Below are positions 1 to 12,600 of a DNA stretch of 64,000 nt, piece by piece. Under the pieces are notes generated by a model. The model was given only the letters and a program-made list of their open reading frames with translations. It was not told the origin of the DNA and searched no databases. Source of the DNA: Sinotaia quadrata. Its lineage: Eukaryota; Mollusca; Gastropoda; Architaenioglossa; Viviparidae. The position numbers and the translations under genes are program-made. The stretch covers positions 76,356,544-76,420,543 of the forward strand of contig CM054179.1 in the NCBI GenBank assembly GCA_028829895.1, read 5' to 3'. Each line of letters opens with the position of its first letter. Position 1 is the stretch's first letter.

Positions 1-951
1 GTCCCAAACTGAGTGTTGTGGGCAGGAAAGCAGCTGAGCCTGATGGACAGAAGGAATAAATCCGACCAACACAACATAGTTATTAAAGTAAGAGGTAAGG
101 GGTAAGGGGAAATCACTCTTCTTAGCTCTGTGCACGAGTTAACATTAAATACATTTTCGGAAAACAAATTATATCATAAAATGTTCTGTTGTCACATTTC
201 TTAAGACTAAATGTGAATGTCAAAATAAAAAGAATAAAAAGAAGAATGAAAAGAAGAAGACGAAGAAGAAACTCTTCCACATTATTTTGTTTAAGAAATC
301 CTCAAACATGTTCGAGATTTATCTAGAAGCAATAAGTAGTGTTGCAAGCATGTAGATGTTTAGATTTTCGACAATAACCTGTAAGTAACAACAAGAACAA
401 TTCAGTAGCGGCTTAAAGAAATTAGCAGCCAAGCATATCTTTACTTCCTTCGTTACAGATCTTTATAAATATAATCGTGAATAGCTGATAATCAAAATGG
501 AAGATACACTGAAGTTTTCGGCATAAGACTATTAAAGGGACATAACTGAAAAATAGGAATTATATTTCGTTTCTCTCTCTCTGTTTCCCTTTTTCCTTCT
601 CTCTCACATAGACAAGGTTTCATCTTTCTTTTTCAATGCGCATTAATTCACTCTTTCAAAAGGAATAAGCAATCTGATTTTCACAGTTAAATCAATTATA
701 ATTATCAGCTAAAGAAGAAGAATTGCGAGAAAAGGCGAAGAACTAGAGAGAGAGAGACAGATAGAGAGAATGTGTGTCATGAAGCCTCATAAAAGCGCAC
801 AACGAAGAAAAGAAGGAATGAAAATGAAGGCAAAGATAAAGAAATACTCAAAAGATCAAAGGAAATGTGAAGAGCTAGAGAGAGAGGGGGAGGGGCAGAG
901 AGCAATGAAGTCAAAGGGATGTCAAGAACCAGAAAGAGAGTCATGAATCAG

Positions 952-1046
<95 letters not shown>

Positions 1047-1091
1047 AAAAGAAAGAAGGAAAGAAAGAAAGAAAAAGAAAGAAAGAAAGAA

Positions 1092-1162
<71 letters not shown>

Positions 1163-3787
1163 CTAGGGACAATGAAAATGAAAATATAAAGACGCTGTTA
1201 CAATATATATATGAACAGAAATAAAAGGGGGCTCAGGTAGCAGGATATGTTCTAAGATATAGCTTTTGATTTTTTTTCATATATATGCAGGTAGGCAAAA
1301 GTGTCTCTTTATGGTCTATTCAATCTGATGACGAAATCTGCACTCACTTGACCTATACCAGTGCACTGGTAAAACCTCGTGTTGTCGTTGCTGTAGGCGT
1401 GATAGATCTGACCAGTGGTTATGGCCTGGGCAGTGCAAGGTCCGGTCACTGTGGTCACCACGGTCTGTTGTTGAGCTTGGCATGAGGTACTTGCCTAATA
1501 GAATAAATAAACAAGAAAAGCTATTCTGTTAAGTGTTAAGTTTCTGTTTATGTAAAGTGGGAATATTTAAATGTCTAAAACTAAAACAAGGTAAGGTGCC
1601 GCTCATTGTGCAGATTTCTGTCCCTTAAGTTTCCGAACGGACAAAAACTAGGTGGCAGAAATGGTCATGAAAGTTGTTTTTTTTTTCTTTGCGTTTCATA
1701 TTCAAGTTCTCACTATCGCTGTTGTCTCAGACTGGCGCAAGCCCAACGATGAAAATACTTTCGTTCTGGAAAGGAGAGATAAATGCAGGGTGGTGTGGGA
1801 GGGGAAAGGAGAGATAAATGCAGGGTGGTGTGGGAGGGGAAAGACATGAAAGTTTTGAGTTTTCACCAAGTTTTCTTGAAGCATGTTTAAAATACGTTCA
1901 TTTACAGCAGGCAACTCACCTGATCAAAGTACAGACCGGTCGGACATTGCACAACATAGGCGCGGCCCAACGTATCACACCGCACGAACTTGTAAGGGTC
2001 ATTGGGTGCAGGGTAGTACATTCGAACTTGCCCAATTGTACATGGATTAGTAGTCAGCTGGAAGGTTGCTGAAAAAAAAGTACATGCATTTTCGTTTTCT
2101 GTACATTACTTAAACTTATGTTGATTAATTATGTAAACACACAAATATAAATTACATATTTTGTATAGAAGTTTTATATTTGCAAGGATCCATAACTAGT
2201 GATCTGCTTCTTATGTGAGTGTATGTATATATGTTATGCATGTACTATCTCAGTTTTCTCTAGACGTTATGGTAATTAAGATGATGATGCTGTCGGACAG
2301 ATAGATGTTCGTGATGACGCTGTCGGACAGATATTTGTTCGTGATGATGACGCTGTCGGACAGATAGGTGTTCGTGGTGATGACGCTGTCGGACAGATAG
2401 GTGTTCGTGATGATGACGCTGTAAATGACATAGTAGTATAGGCCGTCTTTTAGGCCGATACCATTCGGTAGTGTGTGATGATTAGCATTTATCGATCGAT
2501 GTACTGACCGTGATAGCTTCAAGTGGTAAGGGGATAATATAGAAATAATTATGACGTCATTTATGGTATGCTAAGAGACACTTATATACCTGGAATACCG
2601 TTACATAAACATAACAGGACACGACAGAAACATTACTTATCATGGGACTTGAAATAAACGTAAATGTATATTGTGATATATGTGATTAAAATATTTTTAT
2701 ATACGTATAACATTATATTTAATAAACCAAATGCACACACACTGAGAAAGAAAATAGACCTAATGTTTGTGTATATATAGAGATAGATAATGTACGTTGA
2801 CATGTAGTAGAGTTCATGTATACACAGTGGGACACCTGGAACAAAATGTTATACATACTGAGACAATTAATAGACATTATAATTACATATAGGGATGTGC
2901 AATAGATAAAATGTAAATATACTAGGACATATAATAGATACAAATGAATACATACTTGGACGTGTAATAGACAAATGTAAACATACTGGGATGTGCAATA
3001 GACAAAATGTATACATACTGGGGCATGCAATAGACAAAATGTATACATACTGGGATCTGTAATGGTCATAATATATACATGCTAGGACGTGTAATAGACA
3101 AAATGTATACATACTGGGTCATGCAAAAGACGAAACGTAAACATACTGGGATGTGTAATAGACAAAATGTATATATTTACTAGGACACGTAGTAGACATA
3201 AAGTATACATATTGGAACATGTAATAAACTAGGAAGTTTAATAGACAAAATTTATACACACGGGGACAGTTGTTGGGAATCACGGAGATCTGTCTTGTCT
3301 CTCGTTCGCCTTCTGTAATAAGAAAAATTGCTGACTCAGTGAAATTTCATGAAAGGAGAGACCATTGGGCAGAGAGAAAGAGAGAAGGTGAAAATGAAAT
3401 AAAAGCAGGTATTATAGGACAGAGGGTAAAATTGAGAGAAAACAAGAACAGAGTGTTGGGAAGAAAAATTAAAATAAATATAACTAATAATTACTCGAGT
3501 TATATCAATACATCCACATTATTAAAGTTTCTGTTGTGCACAAAATGTGACAAAGAAAGTAATACAATGAAACGGTGAAATGATCTAATGTTCAATAGCT
3601 TGACAACAGTAAAACTAACACTCATAGACTGGACGGAATAGATGGAAATGTCGAAACTATTGTTTAATCTTCTTATGCCGTACAAAAGAACAGAAGTCAT
3701 CTTAATATTATTTTAATGCGTTACATACTTACCTGGTGCAGCGCAAGCCACGCCCAACAGGACGACACAAATAAGTTTAGCCAGCAT
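1..3787 (-). CDS. Secreted chitin-binding (peritrophin-A/CBM14) protein, 5' four exons, partial at window edge
   Basis: Exons on the minus strand: 3733-3787, 1920-2068, 1348-1494 and 1-39 (continuing outside). Every junction is GT-AG with donors gtaagt or gtgagt, and the phases fit (1, 0, 0), giving 130 residues so far. Residues 1-17 are a typical signal peptide (MLAKLICVVLLGVACAA), so the product should be secreted. Two tandem chitin-binding type-2 modules follow. Module 1 spans about residues 26-73, with Cys28, Cys49, Cys60 and Cys73 and the family motif CPTGLYFD. Module 2 starts at Cys88, with YQC at 110-112 and LLSCP at 120-124. By family knowledge such proteins bind chitin in extracellular matrices such as peritrophic membrane, shell matrix or mucus; the tissue cannot be told here. 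Both modules lack the usual second cysteine (PNDP where PxDC is common). The Thr/Gln-rich linker at about residues 74-85 joins the modules. The 3' end is outside the window. The family call is firm; the specific role is unknown. Confidence 0.87.
951..1161. repeat. (GAAA)n microsatellite
   Basis: About 210 bases of nearly pure GAAA units lie inside the last visible intron of the chitin-binding gene. The Lys/Glu/Arg-rich or Phe/Leu/Ser-rich open frames across it are artefacts of the repeat. Confidence 0.97.
2279..2423. repeat. 33-bp minisatellite, about 4 copies
   Basis: The unit contains GACGCTGTCGGACAGATA followed by G/T-rich sequence. Copies differ by small indels of GAT triplets. It lies in the first intron of the chitin-binding gene. 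Confidence 0.85.
2870..3262. repeat. Degenerate tandem repeat, roughly 30-32-bp unit
   Basis: Variants of AATAGACAAAATGTATACAT followed by ACTGGGAYRTG recur about twelve times with substitutions. It lies in the first intron of the chitin-binding gene. Weaker copies may extend back to about 2750. Confidence 0.75.
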
Positions 3788-3906
3788 CGTACTAGGTCTT
3801 GATAATCGCTTGAAGCAACGGCAGAAAACAACCGAACCAATCTCCACAACAGTCCGATGTCGTCTGTTTTCCCAGAAGAAGTTGGACAAATGAGCTTCTT
3901 AGCGAA

Positions 3907-3916
3907 CTTTTATAGA
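3907..3916 (-). promoter_or_regulatory. TATA box of the chitin-binding protein gene
   Basis: On the minus strand this reads TCTATAAAAG. It lies about 120 bases upstream of the start codon at 3785-3787, so transcription would start near 3880 and leave a 5' UTR of roughly 90 bases. The position and the near-consensus sequence fit a TATA-driven gene for an abundant secreted product. Confidence 0.6.
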
Positions 3917-4794
3917 CACGACCGTCTTCGCACTACCGATTAATTTCATCTGCTAATAGTTTCAGGAAATTTAATTAGTAATTAATTAATGGCGGAAATA
4001 GCCCATCACTGTCACTACTATTAGGTAATCTTAGTTTCAAAGTACAGCAGGGGTGTTGGGCTAGGGGTGGCAAGAAGAGAAGGAGGCCAAGGGTTGTAAT
4101 CTGTTTCAGGAAGGGCAAACTGCGTCCAGCGATCTAATTAAAGACTGGTTGGGGTGGTGAGCGGATGAAGGATACACCCGATTTGGCGTTGATGAAAGAG
4201 GACACGCGCGTCAGCGGAAGGGAACCGCAGGAAAGTACGAACGAAATGACTTTATCGGGTATGGCTTTCATTTGACTCCATCCAGAAAATTCGTGACGCA
4301 ATTGTCAGGTGTGAGACTGTTAAACGCACCTTATACACATCCTCGTCCTCCTCGTCGTCGTCGCTGTTGTCGTGAACACCATAATTGCCGTGTTCATCAT
4401 CATCGCCGTCATTCTTCTTACTTCTTGTTATTAATGATGTTTGATTCTTGTTACTTCCTTTTTAATTTCATTGATATTTTGGAGAATTTTATATAAGTTA
4501 ATATTTTTAATTTCTTGCACTATAATTATTTACATACATTATTTTCAATAACATGTCCATCACAACAATCATCTATTTTACTTTATGGCGTTTTAACACT
4601 AAAGTTTATTCTGCAGAAATAAAACAAGAAAATAGCGCAGTAGCAGCATGATATTCATACATTCATTAATACGTATGCAGACCTGCTAAATCCCTTGCAG
4701 CTTGTAGATAAAAGCCGTATAATTAATGATAGCCTTCAGCAAGTCAGACGTTTGGTACATTCCTTGGATCCAAATGCTGCACGAACTCACATTA
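3917..4794. other. Intergenic, no gene seen
   Basis: This is the upstream flank of the chitin-binding gene. It contains a short CGT/CCT-rich patch near 4340-4420 and otherwise AT-rich sequence. I found no convincing coding potential, RNA gene or transposon. Confidence 0.5.
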
Positions 4795-5006
4795 TTAAAC
4801 CTAACTCTAGCCCTAACCCTAACCTTAACCCTAACCCTAAATTTAACCCTAAACCAAACATAAACCTAACAATTAACAATTAAGCCTTAACCCTAAAAAT
4901 AAGCCTAACAATAACCCTAACCTTAAAGCCTAAACGCTAACACTAACAATAAAGCTAAACTTAACCCTGAAACCTAAATCCTAACCTTAACCCTAACCCT
5001 TAACCG
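4795..5006. repeat. Interstitial telomere-like (CCCTAA) repeats, degenerate
   Basis: CCCTAA/CCTTAA/ACCTAA units run for about 210 bases with many substitutions and AAT insertions. The motif is the animal telomere repeat read on its C-rich strand. The degeneracy and the gene-bearing flanks point to an old interstitial block, not a chromosome end. Confidence 0.85.
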
Positions 5007-5250
5007 AACACACCGTACGAGGTGACAGGAAAGGTAAAAAATACATAAAGAAAACAAATTTTTTGATTTACCCCACCTGACGGTGACATATATATTTATA
5101 TATATATATGTATATCTGCTTTCCCTCAGGAAAATAAACAACAATATTTGTCAGTGAAGACCAGAACAAAAACGATGAATGATCTCCCCTGGTCAGGATG
5201 GGAGCTAGAACGCATACGCATACACACACGCAGGTTGAAGAACGCAGGTG

Positions 5251-5457
5251 ACCTTTCTCGTTGATAAATGTAGAAAGCATTCCGTGATGATAAGCGACGA
5301 AACAGCAAATGGTGATGACCAGATGCTTGATGAAAGTGGCGATGGCGAATGTCACCTCCAAGCCTGACCCTGTCTCTGTTAGTTCCGTCAGGACCCTGAT
5401 GACAGCAGCTGTCTGGGGTTTGATCTGTTGAAAGACAAGTTTCGGGGTCGCGCTGAC
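5251..5457 (-). CDS. Orphan coding-like exon candidate, unknown product
   Basis: On the minus strand an acceptor-like sequence (TGTGATTCAG) precedes an open frame starting VSATPKLVFQQIKPQTAAVI and running to about FINEKG. Third codon positions are clearly GC-richer than the AT-rich surroundings, which is the main reason to suspect coding. The middle of the peptide is hydrophobic. I do not recognise a family. The frame continues past the likely end into CA-rich repeat. It could be an isolated exon, a gene relic or chance. Confidence 0.22.
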
Positions 5458-6121
5458 CTGAATCACACAAAGACTGAATAGCTGGGGATTCAAACCACTA
5501 AACTGAGTCCAACACAACGGTGAACATTCGTAGGGTCTTTTCACTAAAATTCTCAGAAATTTGGGAAAGACCAGCGCCGGCTAGAGTGCAGAGGAAAATC
5601 GTTGACAATTTTGCACCTTCCCTCTAGCCACATATACACAAACTCTGCCAGAAAAAAGACGTCTCCAATCCTTATAAATGATCAATGTTTTTCCTTGAAC
5701 TATTGAAGGTTCAAGATTGTTAACACTATTGTGTGGGTGTATTTTCACCTGTTAAAGGTGCGTTTTCATTAACTACACAAAAGAAATGAGTAACTAAATA
5801 TAGCCCTATCTCAATAACCCTGCTAAAAGAAATAAATAGTTAAATACAACTCCTCTCTACACCTAACATAATCAATGTTCATCAAAATGAACAGATAAAA
5901 CATTGTATTGTACCGATACATGCACAGCAAATGTTCATGCGTGCAAACGCTCTGACCATGCATGTATAGATACTGCTTTCAATCACGGAAAAGAAACATG
6001 CTCTTGTGACTGACTGCAAGGGAAATAAAAATTTTAAAAAATTAAGAAATAAATTTAAACGATCACTTCCCTTTAACCATGACACTACTTAATATGACAA
6101 GAGGAAAAGACTGGGGAGCAG

Positions 6122-6193
<72 letters not shown>
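6122..6193. repeat. (CA)n microsatellite
   Basis: About 72 bases of uninterrupted CA dinucleotides. Confidence 0.98.
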
Positions 6194-6195
<2 letters not shown>

Positions 6196-7469
6196 CAACT
6201 AACTGTCTGGGATACAAAATAATTTAACTCATCACATATGTGAGAGGAATGTACATAAGAATTATATCTTGATATTTCTATTTAATCAAGTTTGTCATTA
6301 TCATTACTATTTTGCATTTGAAAAGCTATGTTAATTCTATTGTAACTTCATATTAGATTGTCATGTTGAAATTAGTATGAGTACTTACTGTATGTTTTCT
6401 ATTTGAAATTAACGAACCAAATGTCTTATAGATTACTAACCCTGTATGAATAGATAATTTTATTGTCAGTGTTAGTGTGGATTTAATAAACTTGGAACCC
6501 CAATTTTATTATTAGTCGGAGTGTGTCACATAATTGCTTATGATGCCCGCGCCCACCCCTCCTCTAAAAATAGACTACACATATACCTACTTTCTAGAAA
6601 GGCTGACCCTTATCCTTTGGCATGAAACATACCTGAATGTTCCAGACACTCATTCTAAACTAACCAATCAAAGGCAGGTCAGCTACACAAACGAATATAC
6701 CATAAACTCACTTGCTTTAATCCAGCTGACCATTATAGCAACATGTATTTTGGATCCTGGCCTTAAGAATCATATTGTTATCTCTTATTGCCATTTATCT
6801 GCACAGCAGGAAGCCATCCTCTGTCCGTATTACTGCTGAAGGTATGTGGTTTTCCTCGCCTAATTAATATTATATTCGTGTTTATCTCTTGAAATTAGTT
6901 ATTTTTTATATTGTTATATTTCATTTATCATATTAAAATGTATGATGGAAATGTAAGTAAGATTTTTCTGTCATAGAATACACAAAGACGAATTCTTAAC
7001 CCATGTATATTTTACTGGCATATTGGCACTTTATCTCAGACATTGATTGATGAGCATTGAGCCACAAAACAAAGACAGAAAAGAACTATCTTGAATTTTG
7101 ACTTTGATGAGTATTGCACCGCAAAGCAAGACCAGAGCAGAACAACCCATGAGCCATGGACCGGTTCAATGGACCATGTGCGCATCTGCTAATGACATTC
7201 ACTGAGACCCATAAGTCAGCTGACCTAAAGTCACGTATTTATGAAGTCAACAACCGCACAGTTTCAGTCAAGATTCAATCGAATTCACTCAAACTTTAAT
7301 CAAATTACTTTCATAGTTCACACAGAAACATTCAGTGTTCTCTTATAAACTCATTTATAGTTCGCTCATATGAACAAACCAAATTACTATAGTGCCATAT
7401 GACTCAAAACGAACATTCTCTTACGACAACACATGGTCGTGATTATGCACTATAAACATTTAAGTATAG

Positions 7470-7580
7470 AACTATTTACTAGCTGTAACCAAACTGTCAC
7501 ATGATATTTACTAGAGGTAACCAAACTGTCACATGATATTTACTAGATGTAACCAAACTGTCACATGATATTTCTTGTTG
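7470..7580. repeat. 32-bp tandem repeat, 3 copies
   Basis: Each copy contains ATTTACTAGNNGTAACCAAA followed by CTGTCACATGAT. The copies differ at one or two positions. Confidence 0.85.
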
Positions 7581-8739
7581 AATACATTTATTGTTGATAC
7601 TTACCACTCTTGTTAGCAAGACTCACTTACATGTTATATGTTGTAGTCTGTCACCTGTATTTATTTACATCCTTGCTGTATGTATCAGGAGGAGGCTTGA
7701 GGTCACTTCAAGAACTATCATTCCTCTATTCTACATTATTTATCTTCCATCTTTCTAACACGTGTGGTGTGTTTTAGCCTAAGCTTACGGGCGGCCCGGA
7801 TAGTGGAGAATTAACATCTTGCCCATCTCCCAGCAAAACGTCACAACCCCCACCCCTTACAAGCCCTAGCCGTATCACGTTAGATGACAATGACGTCATG
7901 AGAAGACAATACCTAAGAGTGACGGACAACTTTTGACATCGACAATCGTACGGAGACAGTGTACGACAAGTAACAACTAGTAATTTATAGACAACTCAAT
8001 TAAAATTAACCAAATATTTAATAAAGGAAGAAGACAAATAAAGATTTAAATTCAAGGTTTACATAAAAAAAAATATACTTCTAAATCTATCTAAACATGT
8101 TGCACAATTCTGTAATTGCTAAATTGGTCAAACAACAAATCAAAGTTTCACATTACCAGTCGTACTAATTTTCTAATATAACAATCTCAGGCACAGTCAA
8201 GGACAAGCAAAATTACAAAATGAAGGTTTCTTACAATAGTATTCGAACATCCATCCAACCAATGGATATTCACAAGAGAATATCACCTACAAAGCAAAGC
8301 TACAATTTTGTATCATCGTGCTAATACCTAATGGGGTTTCTGCATAACAATCTTAGTCAGAAAATCCCTGCACGGTCGAGATATTTCCACACTAAATCTG
8401 CTCCATCAGCTATTGCCACACCATATACAATACTGATTTTAAGCCACACAGAACTCGCGATGCTTTCATAAACCTTAAAACTGTTCCATAGTGGGAAACT
8501 TAGCCTAGAGCCGTATCTTCTATTATGTTACAATTCTAAAAGAGCATCATTTTTATGTCAGCTGGATATGTCAGTTTGTCTGTATGCATGCCTACAGGTA
8601 ACAAATTGTATTAGTTTGTTAGAAATATTAACGTTTAGTTGAGAGCACAACAAAGTATACATAAAAAACTTTGATTTACTTCCTAATTTAAACTTAACAT
8701 TTACTTATTTTGAAAAAAAAAGTTATAGACGTGTTGAAC

Positions 8740-8980
8740 CCCGTTCTGTGTTGCAGCAACAGATCTGAAGAACGATTTACGACATTCTGTATTGTGACAA
8801 AAGACATGAAGAAGTTCTAAAAATGATGCAAAATGTTTTGTATTGTGGCAAAAGATCTGAAAGTGTCCACTAAAAACTATGTTCTGTATAGTGGTAACAG
8901 ATCTGGAGAAGTTATTTAAATGAAGCTAAGGTGCTCTGTGTCGTGTAAACAGATCTGAAGGTGTCCAAATGAAGCAGATT
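8740..8980. repeat. Degenerate tandem repeat with CAGATCTGAAG core
   Basis: Four loosely related units carry TTCTGTRTTGTGGCAACAG-like sequence followed by ATCTGAAG. The divergence suggests an old array. Confidence 0.6.
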
Positions 8981-9045
8981 GAGTTGGAGTAAACAAATCA
9001 GTTTAAAAATATGCATAAGCAGTGCCCCAAATCGGGTCACTTTGA

Positions 9046-9094
9046 CATTTAACAATTTATATAACAATTAAGTTTAGAAATAGGGATAGGCAAA
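9046..9094 (+). repeat. Interspersed repeat, copy 1
   Basis: This 49-bp stretch recurs, inverted, at 50943-50991 with a single mismatch. It contains TTTATATAACAATTAAG. It is probably part of a longer mobile element, since similar GGAGTAAAC sequence flanks both copies. Confidence 0.75.
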
Positions 9095-9508
9095 ATTAAT
9101 ATTGCGTTACAGATACTGACTCCGCTCATACCTTAATTTCTGCAAGCAGTGAGTTTGTAAAGTTTGTCTCAGAAATAAATTAAATCATGGAACATTGGTT
9201 GTTTATTGCATATATAAATGCTACTATTATACACGGGCCTCAGACAAATTAGTTCGTTGGAATTATGACATTTATTACATATTACATGTGAAAATGCTAT
9301 TTTTAGACAGAACTACAAAATTAGGTCTTCAGAAACTGGTTGTTTGTTTCGTGTTTATATCCTGTTTTTTTTTTGTTGTTTTTTTTATCCTGTTTTAGTC
9401 TGATCAGAGACTTGGATTAGGACAGCAGAAAATATTATTTTGAAACTGTCATTGCAAATTGTTCCAACTGATAAAGAATAATTTTTTTTTTAAATGTGTA
9501 TAGCAGCA

Positions 9509-9540
<32 letters not shown>

Positions 9541-9623
9541 CGCGTGTGTGTGTATGGAATCTGCCACTTATTTCCTGATATTACCTAATATTAATGTACA
9601 CAGACATGTCCTTGACGCATCAG

Positions 9624-12600
9624 TCACGGTGAAAGGATTCCTGGCACAAGGTGCCAAAGAAAGAAGACGACGATGTAGGCAGAACACAGAGCGATGACGT
9701 TCTCTGTAAATAAAACACCAAAAGAAATAAACATCACACTGTTTACAAACACAAGACACGACAATGTATATGTATATGAGGGTCAAGACGCCCAATCGAA
9801 ACTAAAAAAAAAACAACATACAATGAATATAATTAAACAAACATGATCCCGTCACCCATTACATGAATTTTGTAAACTTTAAATTAATTTTGCAGCGTCA
9901 TAGTTCCCTTTAATGACGCTACAAATGTAGAAACTTTATCTTTCACCTGTCTATTTTTATGTGCTCTTTGGAACTGTTCACCTATTCCCAAATTACTGAT
10001 ATAAAAAAAAAACACAGTAAACAGGAACGGTTACAAACTGACGTTTGTCATGTCATGTCATGTCAGAAATAATCTGTCAAGTAAGTGGTAGGGATTGATC
10101 GAGTTTCAAGAATGATATACACATGGAATAAGTCTAAGAGAATTGCTCTATCTGTACACATGGAATAAGTCTAAGAGAATTGCTCTATCTGTACACATGG
10201 AATAAGTCTAAGAGAATTGCTCTATCTGTACACATGGAATAAGTCTAAGAGAATTGCTCTATCTGTACACATGGAATAAGTCTAAGAGAATTGCTCTATC
10301 TGTACACATGGAATAAGTCTAAGAGAATTGCTCTATCTGTACACATGGAATAAGTCTAAGAGAATTGCTCTATCTGTACACATGGAATAAGTCTAAGAGA
10401 ATTGCTCTATCTGTACACATGGAATAAGTCTTAGAGAATTGCTTTATCTGTGTCATGAAAGGAGCTTTCATTTTTTTTATAACAATTCGAAATTTAAGTA
10501 AACAATTTAATAAAGTATTCTGTGTGAATGTGTCCTTAGTCGGAAGTGCAAACTTTCGGGGGGAAAGTAGAGATGGATGGAGGTTGTTCATGATTTTGCT
10601 GGGCATAAAACAAAAAAAAACCATTTAGGTACAAGGGAGAATCAAAGGAGATCAAAGGAGTTGCGTAGGGCGGGGTCAAAAGTCTAATTTTTAAGAAAGA
10701 GGCGTGGGTGTTTTGAGTGTATAAATACCTTCTGTGCCATTGACCATTACACAAATGCCTACTGGAAGAAGCTAGGAGGGGGTAGTGCCCCCAACACGGC
10801 TTGGGGAGAAAGCGTGAATAGACGACACTTTTTGAAGGTAAATAAGTGACTGAATGTGAGAAGATTTTAAATTATAGATTTTTTTCGTAGATCGGTATGT
10901 TTAAATAGGATAAATATATCTAGTCTTGAAGAAAGGACTTAGGGCTGCTTAATTATATAATTTCAGGGACTTAGTGAACAAGTACGACTTGGTGTGTGAG
11001 TACGACTTGAACAAGTGCAATTTGCTTTGAAGCTTGTGAGGACATTGACGCGCGCAATCTGGGCGTGGCCAAAGCTTCATTGAACGAACGCTAAGTTGAG
11101 TTTAAACAAATGAGGAATTGTGGTCTTGTCTTCCAAAAGTCTTCCTTGGTTTTTCCTAGATCTTCCTAGATCAAAGAAACAATGATTTTATTTTTAAAAC
11201 AATTTACTAGAGATGATTTGGACAAATCTGATCAATGAAGAAAGACTGTAACTATGTTACACATGTTGATAATTTTATGCCTTATAATTATTTCTTTTCT
11301 TTAATTAAAGTTTTATTGTTAATTGTTTACACTTCTTACATGTCTTATTTAATGTTAATGTAGATGTTATGTAATGTAAATCCGCGTCATAATTGTAGTG
11401 TAGTATCCCTTGTAAGTTAGCGTCATTGTTGTGTATCTTTACTAAATTATTTTATATATGCAGTTATTCTGCATATACAGATACCATAATCTAATTACTT
11501 TACCTCAGAGGGAGATAAAACAAAAACTACGAGATGGATGCAACAAGAATAACATTCAGTCATCAGAAACGGTACTGCAGGGTTAGACTGGAAAGGTCGG
11601 ACTTACCTGTATAATCAAAGATAGTGCTGCCGGCACAAATAATGTAATTCATCCCGTCAGGCAGAGTCTCACCAGCCATATTGAACGCCTGTGCACAATA
11701 AAGAAAGAGTGTGATATAAAACCTTGACGTTTGGCATTAGCTTAAAGTAAAACTTGTAAAACGTTGATATAAAACGTTGACGTTTGGCATTAGCTTAAAG
11801 TAAAACTTGTAAAACGTTGATATAAAACCTTGACGTTTGGCATTAGCTTAAAGTAAAACTTGTAAAACGTTGATATAAAACCTTGACGTTTGGCATTAGC
11901 TTAAAGTAAAACTTGTAAAACGTTGATATAAAACCTTGACGTTTGGCATTAGCTTAAAGTAAAACTTGTAAAACGTTGCGGCGCATATGTACTGAGTATA
12001 AGTGCTTGTAAGCAGAATCCTAGAAATAAATCCTCTTTTAAAATTTATCATTGTAATGCTATTTGTGACACAACGCCAGCCTAGTTATTGGTTATGATTA
12101 TTATTCAATCATCCATAACTAATTACAAGTGATGATAATCTTAATTTATGTTATTATCCAGACGACACCACTCGTCTCTCTCACTTGGTGGATATGTGGG
12201 CGCTGTAAATGTTTTTTTCTCTTCCACAACATTAAAGATAATACATTCACTGCCACACAATATTTCCGTAGGTGGAAAACTTCTTTCCAAAGGAGGAAAT
12301 AAATCCGTTTTTAATCTGCATTTAGTGAGCCCCATCAACCTAGTATCTCTCCAACATATGGTTATCAATATATGTAAGGTCAATACATTTATTAAATCAA
12401 CAATTAAAGATGTAACGTATGAATATAATCAAAAAAACGCATTGACATTTACATCACAACATTGTTCAATTAACGAGGGACAATTTATCATAGCATAAAC
12501 ATACGCAGTCACATTAACAAACGTGCATAATCAAGTTCTACTTTTAACTTGGCTTCAGGACACACAAACATTGACAGCATCATTCATACAATCTTTAATA

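Larger units (their letters stand above)
5545..9045. other. Repeat-rich intergenic region, no gene seen
   Basis: AT-rich sequence with a CA microsatellite (about 6122-6193), a 32-bp tandem triplet (about 7470-7580) and a degenerate roughly 60-70-bp repeat (about 8740-8980). A GC-richer patch at 7780-7960 carries a perfect palindromic CRE (TGACGTCA, 7891-7898) but no recognisable gene next to it. Open frames here look like noise. Confidence 0.5.

Noticed and set aside
919..1224. Lys/Glu/Arg-rich open frame
   Set aside because: It is the translation of the GAAA microsatellite; there is no other coding sign.
10119..10452. CRISPR-like array of 37-bp repeats
   Set aside because: Copies are directly adjacent with no unique spacers, and the genome is eukaryotic; it is a minisatellite.
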